64,000 bases of DNA, taken from Acidobacteria bacterium UBA2161 (GTDB lineage Bacteria; Acidobacteriota; Vicinamibacteria; Vicinamibacterales; UBA823). The DNA is taken from assembly GCA_002328835.1 (NCBI GenBank), contig DCWN01000017.1, forward strand, positions 172,751 to 236,750, read 5' to 3'. Made by a program: the position numbers and the translations under genes. The number at the start of each line of letters is the position of its first letter. Positions within the stretch are counted from its first letter, which is position 1. Shown in pieces: positions 37,512-45,851 of this stretch. Below the pieces are notes generated by a model. The model made no database searches. It was not told the origin of the DNA and saw only the letters and a list, made by a program, of their open reading frames with translations.

Positions 37512-38039
37512 CTACTGGCTCGCCGCCCGCCGCTGCGCCTCGTCGACGAACGCGCCCCACTGCGGCTGCGACGCGGGATCCCAGATCTTCGCCATGTCGG
37601 CGCGGGCCGCGTCCTCGGACACGCCGCCGCGAATCGTCCGGTAGAGGTAGACGAAGGCGGAGGCCCGCATGTTAGCGAAGCAATGCACGAGGACGCTCCG
37701 GTCTGCGTTCGCGTCCATCACATCGAAGAACAACCGCAAATCGCGCTGGCTGGGCTCTTGCCACGACACGGGGATCTGGACGTAGGTCATCCCTTCCTGC
37801 GTGACATGGAAGCCTTCCATCGCATTCCGCTCTTCGTTGGCCGGCGCCAGGTTGATGACGACGTCGTAGCCAGCGGCCTTCACCGCCGGGACCTCGTCAT
37901 AGGTGATCTGCCCGGCCGTGCCGAGCTGATCCGTCACCCGCTGGTAGGCGCGGGCCTCGGCGAGACCGTCGTCGCTCTGAGCGGAGACCCCGCACGGTAT
38001 CGCCAGCGCCAGCGCCAGAATGGAGAACCCTCGTACCAT
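37512..38039 (-). CDS. Secreted tyrosine-phosphatase-like protein (DUF442/BLH type)
   Basis: A 175-residue protein with a signal peptide (cleavage near VSAQ). It contains the phosphatase-loop motif VLVHCFANMRASAF, where beta-lactamase-hydrolase-like (DUF442) proteins usually have HCxSGNR; the nucleophilic Cys and the Arg are kept, but the central Ser-Gly is replaced by Ala-Asn. ATG 38039 has GGAGG upstream and starts the signal peptide; longer in-frame extensions are not needed. Enzymatic activity is uncertain. Confidence 0.68.
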   Translation of the reverse strand: MVRGFSILALALAIPCGVSAQSDDGLAEARAYQRVTDQLGTAGQITYDEVPAVKAAGYDVVINLAPANEERNAMEGFHVTQEGMTYVQIPVSWQEPSQRDLRLFFDVMDANADRSVLVHCFANMRASAFVYLYRTIRGGVSEDAARADMAKIWDPASQPQWGAFVDEAQRRAASQ

Positions 38040-38093
38040 GCTTGCCTCCAAATCCGCGGCCGGTATCGCTGTCGGCCTTCGGGAGAGTAAGAT

Positions 38094-38110
38094 CCGGTTC
38101 GTGGAACCGG
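38094..38110. promoter_or_regulatory. Perfect inverted repeat in divergent promoter region
   Basis: CCGGTTC (38094-38100) and GAACCGG (38104-38110) form a perfect 7-base inverted repeat around GTG. It lies in the 108 bases between the divergent phosphatase-like gene and the lipocalin-like gene, just after a TAAGAT hexamer at 38088-38093 that could serve as a -10 box. It is a candidate operator. Confidence 0.3.
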
Positions 38111-38147
38111 TCCAGTGTATCGCCAATCAGGGACCCGGGAGGAAACG

Positions 38148-38621
38148 ATGCTCCGCCTGCTCACTGTCGTGTCATCGCTGCTACTCGTCACGGGTGTCGC
38201 CAGGGCACAATCGGCCGAAGACCTGACCGGCGTTTACGAGCGCGTGTCGCTCACAAACACGACCAGCGGCCTGGAGATGGACCCTGGGCAGCGCGGCCTG
38301 CTCATCATGGCCCGCGGCCACTACACGATGATGACGATCAGGCCAGACCGACCTGCGCTGGCCCGCGGTGAGCAACTGACCGACAAGCCGGCGGCAGAGC
38401 AGATCGCCTTCCTCCAGACGTGGCTGCAGATGAACGCTCACGCGGGCCGCTACGAGGTGGACGAACAGACGCTCGTCTGGCACCGCGACATCAACGAGGA
38501 CCCTGCTCAGGTGGAGACGACCTCGAGGCTGGCATTCGAACGCCGAGACGATCTGCTGGTCATCAGTTTCGGGTTGCCGAACGGCGACCGCTACGAGTGG
38601 GTGTGGCGAAAGATTCGTTAG
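38148..38621 (+). CDS. Secreted lipocalin-like domain protein
   Basis: A 157-residue protein with a signal peptide (cleavage near ARAQ). The mature part opens with LTGVYERVSLTN and continues with GLLIMARGHYTMMTI and a C-terminal beta strand RYEWVWRKI, the pattern of Lipocalin_4-type small exported proteins. The ATG at 38148 is preceded by GGGAGGAAA, a strong ribosome site, so the upstream in-frame ATG at 38115 is rejected. It is nine bases from the esterase gene and probably co-transcribed with it. The function is not known. Confidence 0.65.
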   Translation: MLRLLTVVSSLLLVTGVARAQSAEDLTGVYERVSLTNTTSGLEMDPGQRGLLIMARGHYTMMTIRPDRPALARGEQLTDKPAAEQIAFLQTWLQMNAHAGRYEVDEQTLVWHRDINEDPAQVETTSRLAFERRDDLLVISFGLPNGDRYEWVWRKIR

Positions 38622-38630
38622 GAGGGTTCG

Positions 38631-40328
38631 ATGACGATGCGTCACTTGAGACTGGGTGGATTACTCGCGGCGGTGGCCGTCGGATCGCTGAGCGTCGGCG
38701 CATCCGCGCAGGACTTCCGGTTCGAAGTCACGATCCCGGACGGCATGAGCGACGGGCCGATCGACGGGCGGGTCATCGTGCTGGTGTCACAGACCGAGAC
38801 CCCCGAGCCGAGGTTCCAGCGGCTGCGCAGCCTCGACACGCCGCTCATCTTCGGCATCGACGTCGAGGGGTTCCTGCCGGGGCAGCCGGCGGTCGTCGAC
38901 ATCGGGACACGCGGCTTCCCACTCGAGTCGATCGCGGCGATCCCGACCGATGACTACTTCGTCCAGGCCGTCCTGAACGTCTACACGACCTTCAGCCGCG
39001 CCGACGGCAAGACGATTAAAGCCCACATGGACCAGTGGGAAGGCCAGCACTGGAACCGATCTCCAGGCAATCTGTACAGCCCGGTCGAGCGGGTGACGGT
39101 CGATCAGGCGTCGGGCGGCGTGGTGTCGATCGCTCTGACCGAGGAGATCCCGCCGATCGACCCGCCCGCCGATACGAAGTACGTCAAGCACATCAAGTTT
39201 CGCAGCGACATCCTGACCGACTGGTGGGGGCACGACATCGACCTCGGCGCGGTCGTCGTCCTCCCCGAGGGGTTCGACGAGCACCCCGAGGCGCGATACC
39301 CGACCGTCTACTGGCACGGACACTTCCCGCGAACGTTCACCGGCTTCCAGGAGGAACCGCCGGACCCCGCGCTCACGGGCGCCGCACGCGAGCGGGCCGA
39401 GGGACGCTACCGATTCTTCCAGGAGTGGGTCTCAGGCGACCTGGGCCGGTTCTTGATCGTCCTGATGCAGCATCCGACGCCGTTCTACGACGACTCGTAC
39501 GCCGTCAACTCGGCGAACAACGGCCCCTACGGCGACGCGCTGACCCAGGAATTGATGCCGCGAGTCGAGGAGCAGTTTCGCGCCATCGGTGAGCCGTGGG
39601 CACGGACGCTCTCGGGCGGCTCGACCGGCGGATGGGAGTCGCTCGCCTGGCAGATCTTCTACCCCGACATGTTCAACGGCGTCTGGACATTCTGCCCCGA
39701 CCCGGTCGACTTCCGGTACTTCCAGTTGGTGAACATCTACGAGGACGACAACGCCTTCTACCCGAACTCCACCTGGAAGACCAGCGCCGTGCGACCGTGG
39801 CAACGCGGCACGGACGATCAGGTCAGATTCAACCAGCGCGACGCCAGCCACCTCGAGGCGGTGCTCGGCTCACGCGGCCGCTCGGGCGACCAGATGGACA
39901 TCTTCATGAGTGTCTACGGACCGGTCGGCGACGACGGCTATCCGCGACTGCTCTACGACAAGTGGACCGGCGAGATTGACAAAGACGTTGCCGAGTACTG
40001 GCGGGAGAACTACGACCTCCGGCACATCCTCGAGCGCGACTGGGCGACGCTCGGACCGAAGCTCGTCGGCAAGCTCCACTTCTACATGGGCGACATGGAC
40101 ACCTACTTCCTCGAAGAGGCGACTCGGCTCATGGAGGAGTTCCTCGAGGGGACGACTGATCCGTACTACGAGGGATCGTTCGACTGGGGTGTCCGCCAGC
40201 CGCACTGCTACTCGGGCACGCCCGAGTTCCCCGGCCAGACGTCGTACCAGCGGGTTCTGCCACTGATGAAGCAGCGGATCCTGAGCACGGCGCCGGCTGG
40301 CATGGATGTCAGTAGCTGGCGGTACTGA
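38631..40328 (+). CDS. Secreted esterase-like alpha/beta hydrolase
   Basis: A 565-residue exported protein (signal peptide ending near GASAQ) with an N-terminal beta domain and a C-terminal alpha/beta hydrolase domain of the esterase D/enterochelin-esterase type. The nucleophile elbow is TLSGGSTGGWES, and the oxyanion region resembles YPTVYWHGHFP. The likely catalytic His lies near VRQPHCYSG. The upstream lipocalin-like gene is nine bases away. Substrate is not evident. Confidence 0.75.
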   Translation: MTMRHLRLGGLLAAVAVGSLSVGASAQDFRFEVTIPDGMSDGPIDGRVIVLVSQTETPEPRFQRLRSLDTPLIFGIDVEGFLPGQPAVVDIGTRGFPLESIAAIPTDDYFVQAVLNVYTTFSRADGKTIKAHMDQWEGQHWNRSPGNLYSPVERVTVDQASGGVVSIALTEEIPPIDPPADTKYVKHIKFRSDILTDWWGHDIDLGAVVVLPEGFDEHPEARYPTVYWHGHFPRTFTGFQEEPPDPALTGAARERAEGRYRFFQEWVSGDLGRFLIVLMQHPTPFYDDSYAVNSANNGPYGDALTQELMPRVEEQFRAIGEPWARTLSGGSTGGWESLAWQIFYPDMFNGVWTFCPDPVDFRYFQLVNIYEDDNAFYPNSTWKTSAVRPWQRGTDDQVRFNQRDASHLEAVLGSRGRSGDQMDIFMSVYGPVGDDGYPRLLYDKWTGEIDKDVAEYWRENYDLRHILERDWATLGPKLVGKLHFYMGDMDTYFLEEATRLMEEFLEGTTDPYYEGSFDWGVRQPHCYSGTPEFPGQTSYQRVLPLMKQRILSTAPAGMDVSSWRY

Positions 40329-40373
40329 GGAGCGACGTCTCCGTGGCTACGCGCCCAGCGCCTCGCCCGCGCC

Positions 40374-40772
40374 CTACAGCCGTGTCTTGATGTCGAGATA
40401 AGCGGCCTCGATCAGGGCGCCGAGCGCAGACGCGTCGATCTCACGATCCGGCCGCATCTTCACGTGGCGCATCCGCTTGCCAGTGCCCTCCAGGATGCCG
40501 GCCGGGTCGGGCAGTGCCGCGCCGTGGAAGAAGCCGACGTTGGTATGCGCCGTGAACACGTTGACGTAGCCGAACGCCGCATCCTCGACGCACGCGGTCG
40601 GGCAGCCGTCGTGCATCAGCTCCCGAACGTCGTCACCGCACGCCCTCATCGCCTCGAACCAGGTGCGGGCGATCGTCCCGAGGTCGGCTCGCTGCTCGGC
40701 CAGCCAGGCGTCGATAGCCGGCTCGCGCTCGACGGAACCCGGGAACCGCAGGATCGCGTTCGGTGCTGGCAT
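40374..40772 (-). CDS. DUF1801-domain protein
   Basis: A 132-residue cytoplasmic protein of the DUF1801 (YdhG/YyaH-like, frataxin-like fold) family. The middle region FGYVNVFTAHTNVGFFHGAAL and the end MRHVKMRPDREIDASALG are typical. It lies 14 bases downstream of the broken M20 gene in the same direction. The biochemical role of the family is not settled. Confidence 0.7.
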   Translation of the reverse strand: MPAPNAILRFPGSVEREPAIDAWLAEQRADLGTIARTWFEAMRACGDDVRELMHDGCPTACVEDAAFGYVNVFTAHTNVGFFHGAALPDPAGILEGTGKRMRHVKMRPDREIDASALGALIEAAYLDIKTRL

Positions 40773-40786
40773 CAGGCCCTCCTACT

Positions 40787-41934
40787 TCACCGCGGTTCCG
40801 TCAACAGATCCGCCACGGTCAGCGCGTAGACCGCCGCCGCCTGGTAGACGTCCTCCAACTTCACGAACTCGTTCGGCCCGTGCGAAACCGACAGCAGCCC
40901 GGGGCCGTACGCCAGCGCGGGCACCCCGCGCTCGGCGTAGAAGCGAATCTCGAGCAGCCCGGGACAGAGCTCGAAGCGCGCCGGGGCGCCGGTCACCTCT
41001 TCGATGTTCGCGGCGAGGGCGCGTGCGAGATCGTCGTCCGCCGGCGTCCCGGACGATCGCCCCTCCTGAATGACCTCGACCTCGAGATCGACGCCGTCGT
41101 CGCGCGCGGCATCCAGGACGTCGAACAGCTGGCGGCGTGCCTCGTCCAGGTCCTCCTCGGGATTCATCCGGCGATCGACCGTGAACACGCACTCGCCCGG
41201 CACGAGGTTGTAGTTGCTCCCCCCTTCGACGCGCCCGCCCAGCATCAAGATCGATCGGCGCGCCGCGGCCGGCTCGATGGTAAACCCAGTCTCCTGCCGT
41301 TCGACCTCGCGCTTCAAGTCGGTCAGCCGGCCGGCCACGCCCAACATCGCCTCGAACGCGTTCCGGCCGAGGTGCTGCAACCCGACATGCGCCGGCTTCC
41401 CCTTGACCGTGATCCTGAGCGAAATCGCTCCGCGGTTCGCGTTCCAGACGACGCCGCTCGTCGGCTCGGGCAGGAGCATGCCGACCGCGTCAGCCCCGAG
41501 CCGCCCGCTCGCAGCGAGATGCCGGCATCCTCGAGCGACTTCGCGGCGTGAATCATCAGCGCCAGGCCGCACTTCATGTCGGCGGCACCGCGCCCGAAGA
41601 GCGTCTCCGCGTCGACGCGCGGGTCGAACTGGCCGGGCGCGGACGCGGGCACGACGTCGTAGTGCCCGTGCAGGCAGATCGCCCGGTCACCCGACCCGAT
41701 CGATCCGATCACACACTGCCGCGGAAACTCGACCGGCGCCCCGGGAACATCGACGATCTCGTGCGCAATGCCGAGCTCGGTCAACTCCGCGACGATCCGC
41801 TCGACGCACTCGAGATAGCGGACGCCTGGCGGGTTCTCGGTCGGAATCGCGACGAGATCGCGGGTAAGGTCGCGGATCGCGTCGTGCCGTCGAGTAACAG
41901 CCTCGCGGATCCGGGCAACCGTGGAAGGACTCAG
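40787..41934 (-). pseudogene. M20-family metallopeptidase broken by an internal out-of-frame deletion
   Basis: The N-terminal half (from a CTG at 41934 overlapping the D-aminoacylase stop, or TTG 41784) reads ...CLHGHYDVVPAS and FGRGAADMKCGLALMIHAA, then SLEDAGI. The C-terminal half is in another frame: GADAVGMLLPEPTSGVV, KGKPAHVGLQHLG, the whole dimerisation domain and the end to 40787. The change lies near 41510-41535. M20 enzymes normally have a segment of about 30 or more residues here, including the catalytic DEE pair; it is missing. The gene should therefore be inactive unless this is an assembly error. It is otherwise well preserved, so the lesion is recent. Confidence 0.75.
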
Positions 41935-43664
41935 GGGTCGACCTCGCTCCGGACCTCGTCGCGAGCGAGGACGACGCCGGGTAGCGCACCCGTCGGCTGG
42001 CCGCCGTCGACGGTCAACGTGCCGTTGACCATCACGTAGTCGAAGCCCGCGGGCGACCGGGCTGGTTCGAGAATGGTCGCCCGGTCCTCGAGCCTGCCGT
42101 AATCGAGCACGACCAGATCGGCCTTCTGGCCGACCCGGACGTAGCCACGATCGGACAGGCCGATGATCTGCGCCGGCAGGCCCGTGGACGAACGGATCGC
42201 GAACGGCAGCGAGATGAGGCCGCGCGCCTTCACGTAGTGCGCGAGCTTCCGGGAGTAGGTCCCGAAGTAGCGCGGATGCTGACCCGGCCGGGGCTCCAGC
42301 GTCACGCCGCCGTCGGTGCCGGTCGCCGTGTACTCCTGCCGCATGTAGTTCTCGACGTCGAACGTGTGGCCCGCCACAGGCCGGAACAGCACGCCGGATC
42401 GGAGCGACTCGTCGCCCGCCGCCTGGGCGAAGTCGACGAGCTGCTCGACTGCCGTCCGGCCATTTGCCGCGGCCACCTCGCTGAGTGTCGCGCCGACCAG
42501 GCTCGTGTCGTGCGGCGCGAGAACGATGATGTGCCGGTCGGCGCCGCCCTGCAGATCGAGCATGAACTCGATATCACCGACGAGCAGCGGCCCGTACTCG
42601 TCATTGTCGAGATTGAGCCTGAGATTGTCCAGGCTCAGCAGGCCCGGTGTCCGCCAGAGCGGCGCGTCGTTGCCGCCGCTTCGATCCGTGCCCGGCGGCG
42701 CGAAGGCCCATGGCGGAATGACGCCGGTTGCGCCGCCGCCGAACGTCTCGTACGGGTACTGGTCGAGGTAGACCTGGACGCCGTCGGCCCGGGCCCGTTC
42801 GATCATGAGTACGTCGACCGACGAGTGCCCCCAGGTCGACGGCCCCTTCGCCTTGATATGGCTACCGACGACCCGGATGCCGGTGGCGCGTCCGATCTCG
42901 ATCGTCTCGCGCATCCCCTCCGTGCCCGTCAGGCGCCATCCCTCGACGATGCTCGGCGTCTGCCAGCGCGGCAACGGTGACTGGCTCCGCTGGTGGGCAT
43001 AGTAGAAGCCGTCGAATTCGGCAACGACTTCGGCCAGGGCCACGAGTTCGTCGGTCGTGCTGAACCGGCCCGGCCGGTACTCGGGCCCGGCGCCCAGCCC
43101 CCAGGCGCCGCCCTCCATCCCTTCACGAACGAGCAGCTGCATCCGTGCGATCTCCTCGAGCGTCGCGGGGCGCTCGTAGTCATCGCCCATCACGTCACCG
43201 CGGACCGTGCCATGGCCAACCATCGGCACGACGTTCAACGCCGTGCCGCCACTGCGGTACGCCGCGATCTCGTCGGCGATCGGCCAGATAGGGTTGCGAC
43301 CGTCGGGCCCGAAGACCACCGTCGTGATCCCCTGGGCGACCAGGTTGTACGCCTCACGCGCACGACGATCGTCCGAGGCTAGCGCCCTGTCGGCGTGCGA
43401 GTGCATGTCGATGAACCCCGGCACGACCAGACGTCCGGCCGCATCGATGACGCGCCGGGCCGAAGCACCCTCCAGACGACCGACCGCGACGATCGTGTCG
43501 CCCCGAATGCCGACGTCGGCCCGGAACGCCGGACTGCCCGAGCCGTCGACGACCTGGCCGTTCCGGAGGATGAGGTCGAAGGTCTGTCCGGCGGCTGCCT
43601 CCGCGATCGCGACGAAGGCTAGCAGCGCCATCAGCGGGCACAAGACTCTGTTTCTGTGTGACAT
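41931..43664 (-). CDS. D-aminoacylase/N-acyl-D-amino-acid deacylase, secreted
   Basis: A 577-residue amidohydrolase. After a signal peptide (ending near AAAGQ) the fold begins FDLILRNGQVVDGSGSPAF. The metal-binding motif is GFIDMHSHAD, followed by the family segments SHIKAKG and ILAPHDTSLVG. The C-terminal beta-sandwich strand ends with VMVNGTLTVDGG. It removes acyl groups from N-acyl-D-amino acids or related compounds. ATG 43664 is chosen because it begins the signal peptide and has AGGGG upstream. It heads a three-gene set with the broken M20 gene and DUF1801. Confidence 0.85.
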   Translation of the reverse strand: MSHRNRVLCPLMALLAFVAIAEAAAGQTFDLILRNGQVVDGSGSPAFRADVGIRGDTIVAVGRLEGASARRVIDAAGRLVVPGFIDMHSHADRALASDDRRAREAYNLVAQGITTVVFGPDGRNPIWPIADEIAAYRSGGTALNVVPMVGHGTVRGDVMGDDYERPATLEEIARMQLLVREGMEGGAWGLGAGPEYRPGRFSTTDELVALAEVVAEFDGFYYAHQRSQSPLPRWQTPSIVEGWRLTGTEGMRETIEIGRATGIRVVGSHIKAKGPSTWGHSSVDVLMIERARADGVQVYLDQYPYETFGGGATGVIPPWAFAPPGTDRSGGNDAPLWRTPGLLSLDNLRLNLDNDEYGPLLVGDIEFMLDLQGGADRHIIVLAPHDTSLVGATLSEVAAANGRTAVEQLVDFAQAAGDESLRSGVLFRPVAGHTFDVENYMRQEYTATGTDGGVTLEPRPGQHPRYFGTYSRKLAHYVKARGLISLPFAIRSSTGLPAQIIGLSDRGYVRVGQKADLVVLDYGRLEDRATILEPARSPAGFDYVMVNGTLTVDGGQPTGALPGVVLARDEVRSEVDP

Positions 43665-43780
43665 GGTTCGCCCCTGGGTCGCGTCCAACGCCAGCGGCCG
43701 GCGGCGGCCGACCGAAGACTGGTTATACCGCACGGATCTGGCCGAAGGTGATAAAAAGGGGGGTTCCAGGAGGGGGATTG

Positions 43781-45811
43781 ATGACCAATCGTGTGCTGTC
43801 ATTGGTGCTGGCGGGCGCCGTGCTCTACCCGGCTGTCGCGCTGGCCCAGTCGGAGACTCGCAAGCTCGACCTGGCGACGTATCTCGACTTCGAATCGGTG
43901 ACCGACCCGCGGCTGTCGCCCGACGGGCGTCAGGTCGTCTACACGCGGCAGTGGTTCGACAAGATGAACGACCGGCGCGAATCTTCGCTCTGGATCGTCA
44001 ACCGCGACGGAAGCCGCAACCGGTTCCTCATCGACGGCTCCAGCCCGCGGTGGTCGCCCAGCGGCGACCGGATCGCGTTCGTCGCCTCCGGTGAACCCGA
44101 GGGCCGGCAGGTCTTCGTGCGCTGGATGGATGACGAAGGGGCCGTGACGCAGATCACGCGCGTCGACAAGGGCCCGTCGAACATCGCCTGGGCACCCGAC
44201 GGGTCGCGCATCGCCTTCACGATGATGGTGGACGACAAGACGAACTGGTCGATCGATCTCCCGAGTCGCCCCGAAGGCGCGACCTGGACCGCATCGCCGA
44301 AGATCGTCGAACGGCTCCGATATCGACAGGACGGCGTCGGCTACATCGACGAAGGCTGGCGGCATATTTTCGTCGTGCCCGCCGACGGCGGCACCGCGCG
44401 TCAGGTCACCGACGGCGGCTACAACCACTCTAACGTCGAGTGGACGCCCGACGGCGAGGCGATCGTCTTCAGCGGCCTGCGTCTCGCCGACGCCGAGTAC
44501 CGCTTCCGAGAGTCGGAGATCTACTCGGTCGAGATCGCGAGCGGTAGCGTGACGCAGTTGACCGACCGGGAGGGACCCGACCAGCAACCGAAGGTCTCAC
44601 CGGACGGCGCCCAGATCGCGTACACCGGCTACGACTGGACGCGCGACTCCTGGATCGACAGCAAGCTGTACGTCATGGACGTCAACGGCTCGAACGCCCG
44701 CCTGATCTCCGGCGACTGGGATCGCTCGCCGCGCAACGTCCGGTGGAGTGCGGACGGCGGAACGATCTACTTCACGGCGCAGAACGAGGGAACGCAGAAC
44801 CTGTATCGCATCGCGGCTGACGGCGGCCCGGTGACCTCGGTCACCGAGGGCACCCACACCCTGACCGTGACCGATATCAACGATGCCGGCCAGGCCGTTG
44901 GCGTCCTGACCGACTTCAACAACCCGACGGACGTCGTGGCGTTCGACCTCACGTCGCCGGCGATGCGGGATCAACTGACGCACGTCAACGACGACATTCT
45001 CGATGGCGTGGCGTTCGGGGAAACGACGGAAGTCTGGTACACCGCGCCGGACGGCGTCCGAGTGCAGGGCTGGTATCTGACGCCGCCCGATTTCGACCCG
45101 AATCGCACCTACCCGCTGCAGCTGCACATCCATGGCGGCCCGCACAGCATGTACGGCGCCCGGTTCAACTACGGCTGGCAGGAACACGTCGCGAACGACT
45201 ACGTCGTCCTGTTCACGAATCCGAGAGGCAGCACCGGGTACGGCAGCGCGTTCGGCAACATGATCGCCGACGCCTACCCCGGGCCGGACTATCAGGACCT
45301 GATGGCCGGCGTCGACACGATGCTCGAGACCGGCTTCATCGATCCGGAGAACCTCTTCGTCACCGGCTGCAGCGGCGGCGGCATCCTCACGGCCTGGATC
45401 GTCACCAAGACCGATCGCTTCGCGGCGGCCTCGTCGAACTGCACGATCGTCGACTGGATGAGCACGTCTGGGACGACCGACATCCTGCCCTACTACCGGT
45501 TCCCGCAACTGCCGTGGGAGGACCCGACGCTGTGGATCGCGCACTCGTCGATCTTTCACGTCGGGAGCGTCACGACGCCGACGATGCTCATCACCGGCGA
45601 GGACGACTTGCGCACACCGATCACCCAGGCCGAGCAGTTCTATCGCGCGCTGAAGTTCCGCAAAGTGCCGACGGCGCTCTTGCGCTACAACAACCAATCG
45701 CACGGCACCGGGTCGCGCCCCTCGAACTTCATGCGGACGCAGCTCTACCTGCGTCAATGGTTCGAGAAGTACGGGACGACGGGCGATCGGATGACCGACG
45801 CCGGCCAGTAG
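43781..45811 (+). CDS. S9-family prolyl oligopeptidase, secreted
   Basis: A 676-residue serine peptidase with a signal peptide (cleavage near ALAQ), a WD40-like/beta-propeller domain with repeated DG-x-x-[IV]-x-[FY] blades (~20-400), and a C-terminal hydrolase domain. The catalytic Ser531 sits in VTGCSGGG and the likely His641 in NQSHGTG; the Asp lies in GEDDLRTP. ATG 43781 has AGGAGGGGG upstream. The gene is divergent from the D-aminoacylase and followed after 40 bases by a metalloprotease gene, consistent with extracellular peptide breakdown. Confidence 0.88.
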   Translation: MTNRVLSLVLAGAVLYPAVALAQSETRKLDLATYLDFESVTDPRLSPDGRQVVYTRQWFDKMNDRRESSLWIVNRDGSRNRFLIDGSSPRWSPSGDRIAFVASGEPEGRQVFVRWMDDEGAVTQITRVDKGPSNIAWAPDGSRIAFTMMVDDKTNWSIDLPSRPEGATWTASPKIVERLRYRQDGVGYIDEGWRHIFVVPADGGTARQVTDGGYNHSNVEWTPDGEAIVFSGLRLADAEYRFRESEIYSVEIASGSVTQLTDREGPDQQPKVSPDGAQIAYTGYDWTRDSWIDSKLYVMDVNGSNARLISGDWDRSPRNVRWSADGGTIYFTAQNEGTQNLYRIAADGGPVTSVTEGTHTLTVTDINDAGQAVGVLTDFNNPTDVVAFDLTSPAMRDQLTHVNDDILDGVAFGETTEVWYTAPDGVRVQGWYLTPPDFDPNRTYPLQLHIHGGPHSMYGARFNYGWQEHVANDYVVLFTNPRGSTGYGSAFGNMIADAYPGPDYQDLMAGVDTMLETGFIDPENLFVTGCSGGGILTAWIVTKTDRFAAASSNCTIVDWMSTSGTTDILPYYRFPQLPWEDPTLWIAHSSIFHVGSVTTPTMLITGEDDLRTPITQAEQFYRALKFRKVPTALLRYNNQSHGTGSRPSNFMRTQLYLRQWFEKYGTTGDRMTDAGQ

Positions 45812-45851
45812 ACAGACGTACATTTCGCCCAAACAACCTCGGAGGTAACTC

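Noticed and set aside
40329..40373. Possible terminator hairpin between convergent genes
   Set aside because: Only a four-base GGAG/CTCC stem is visible and there is no T-run.
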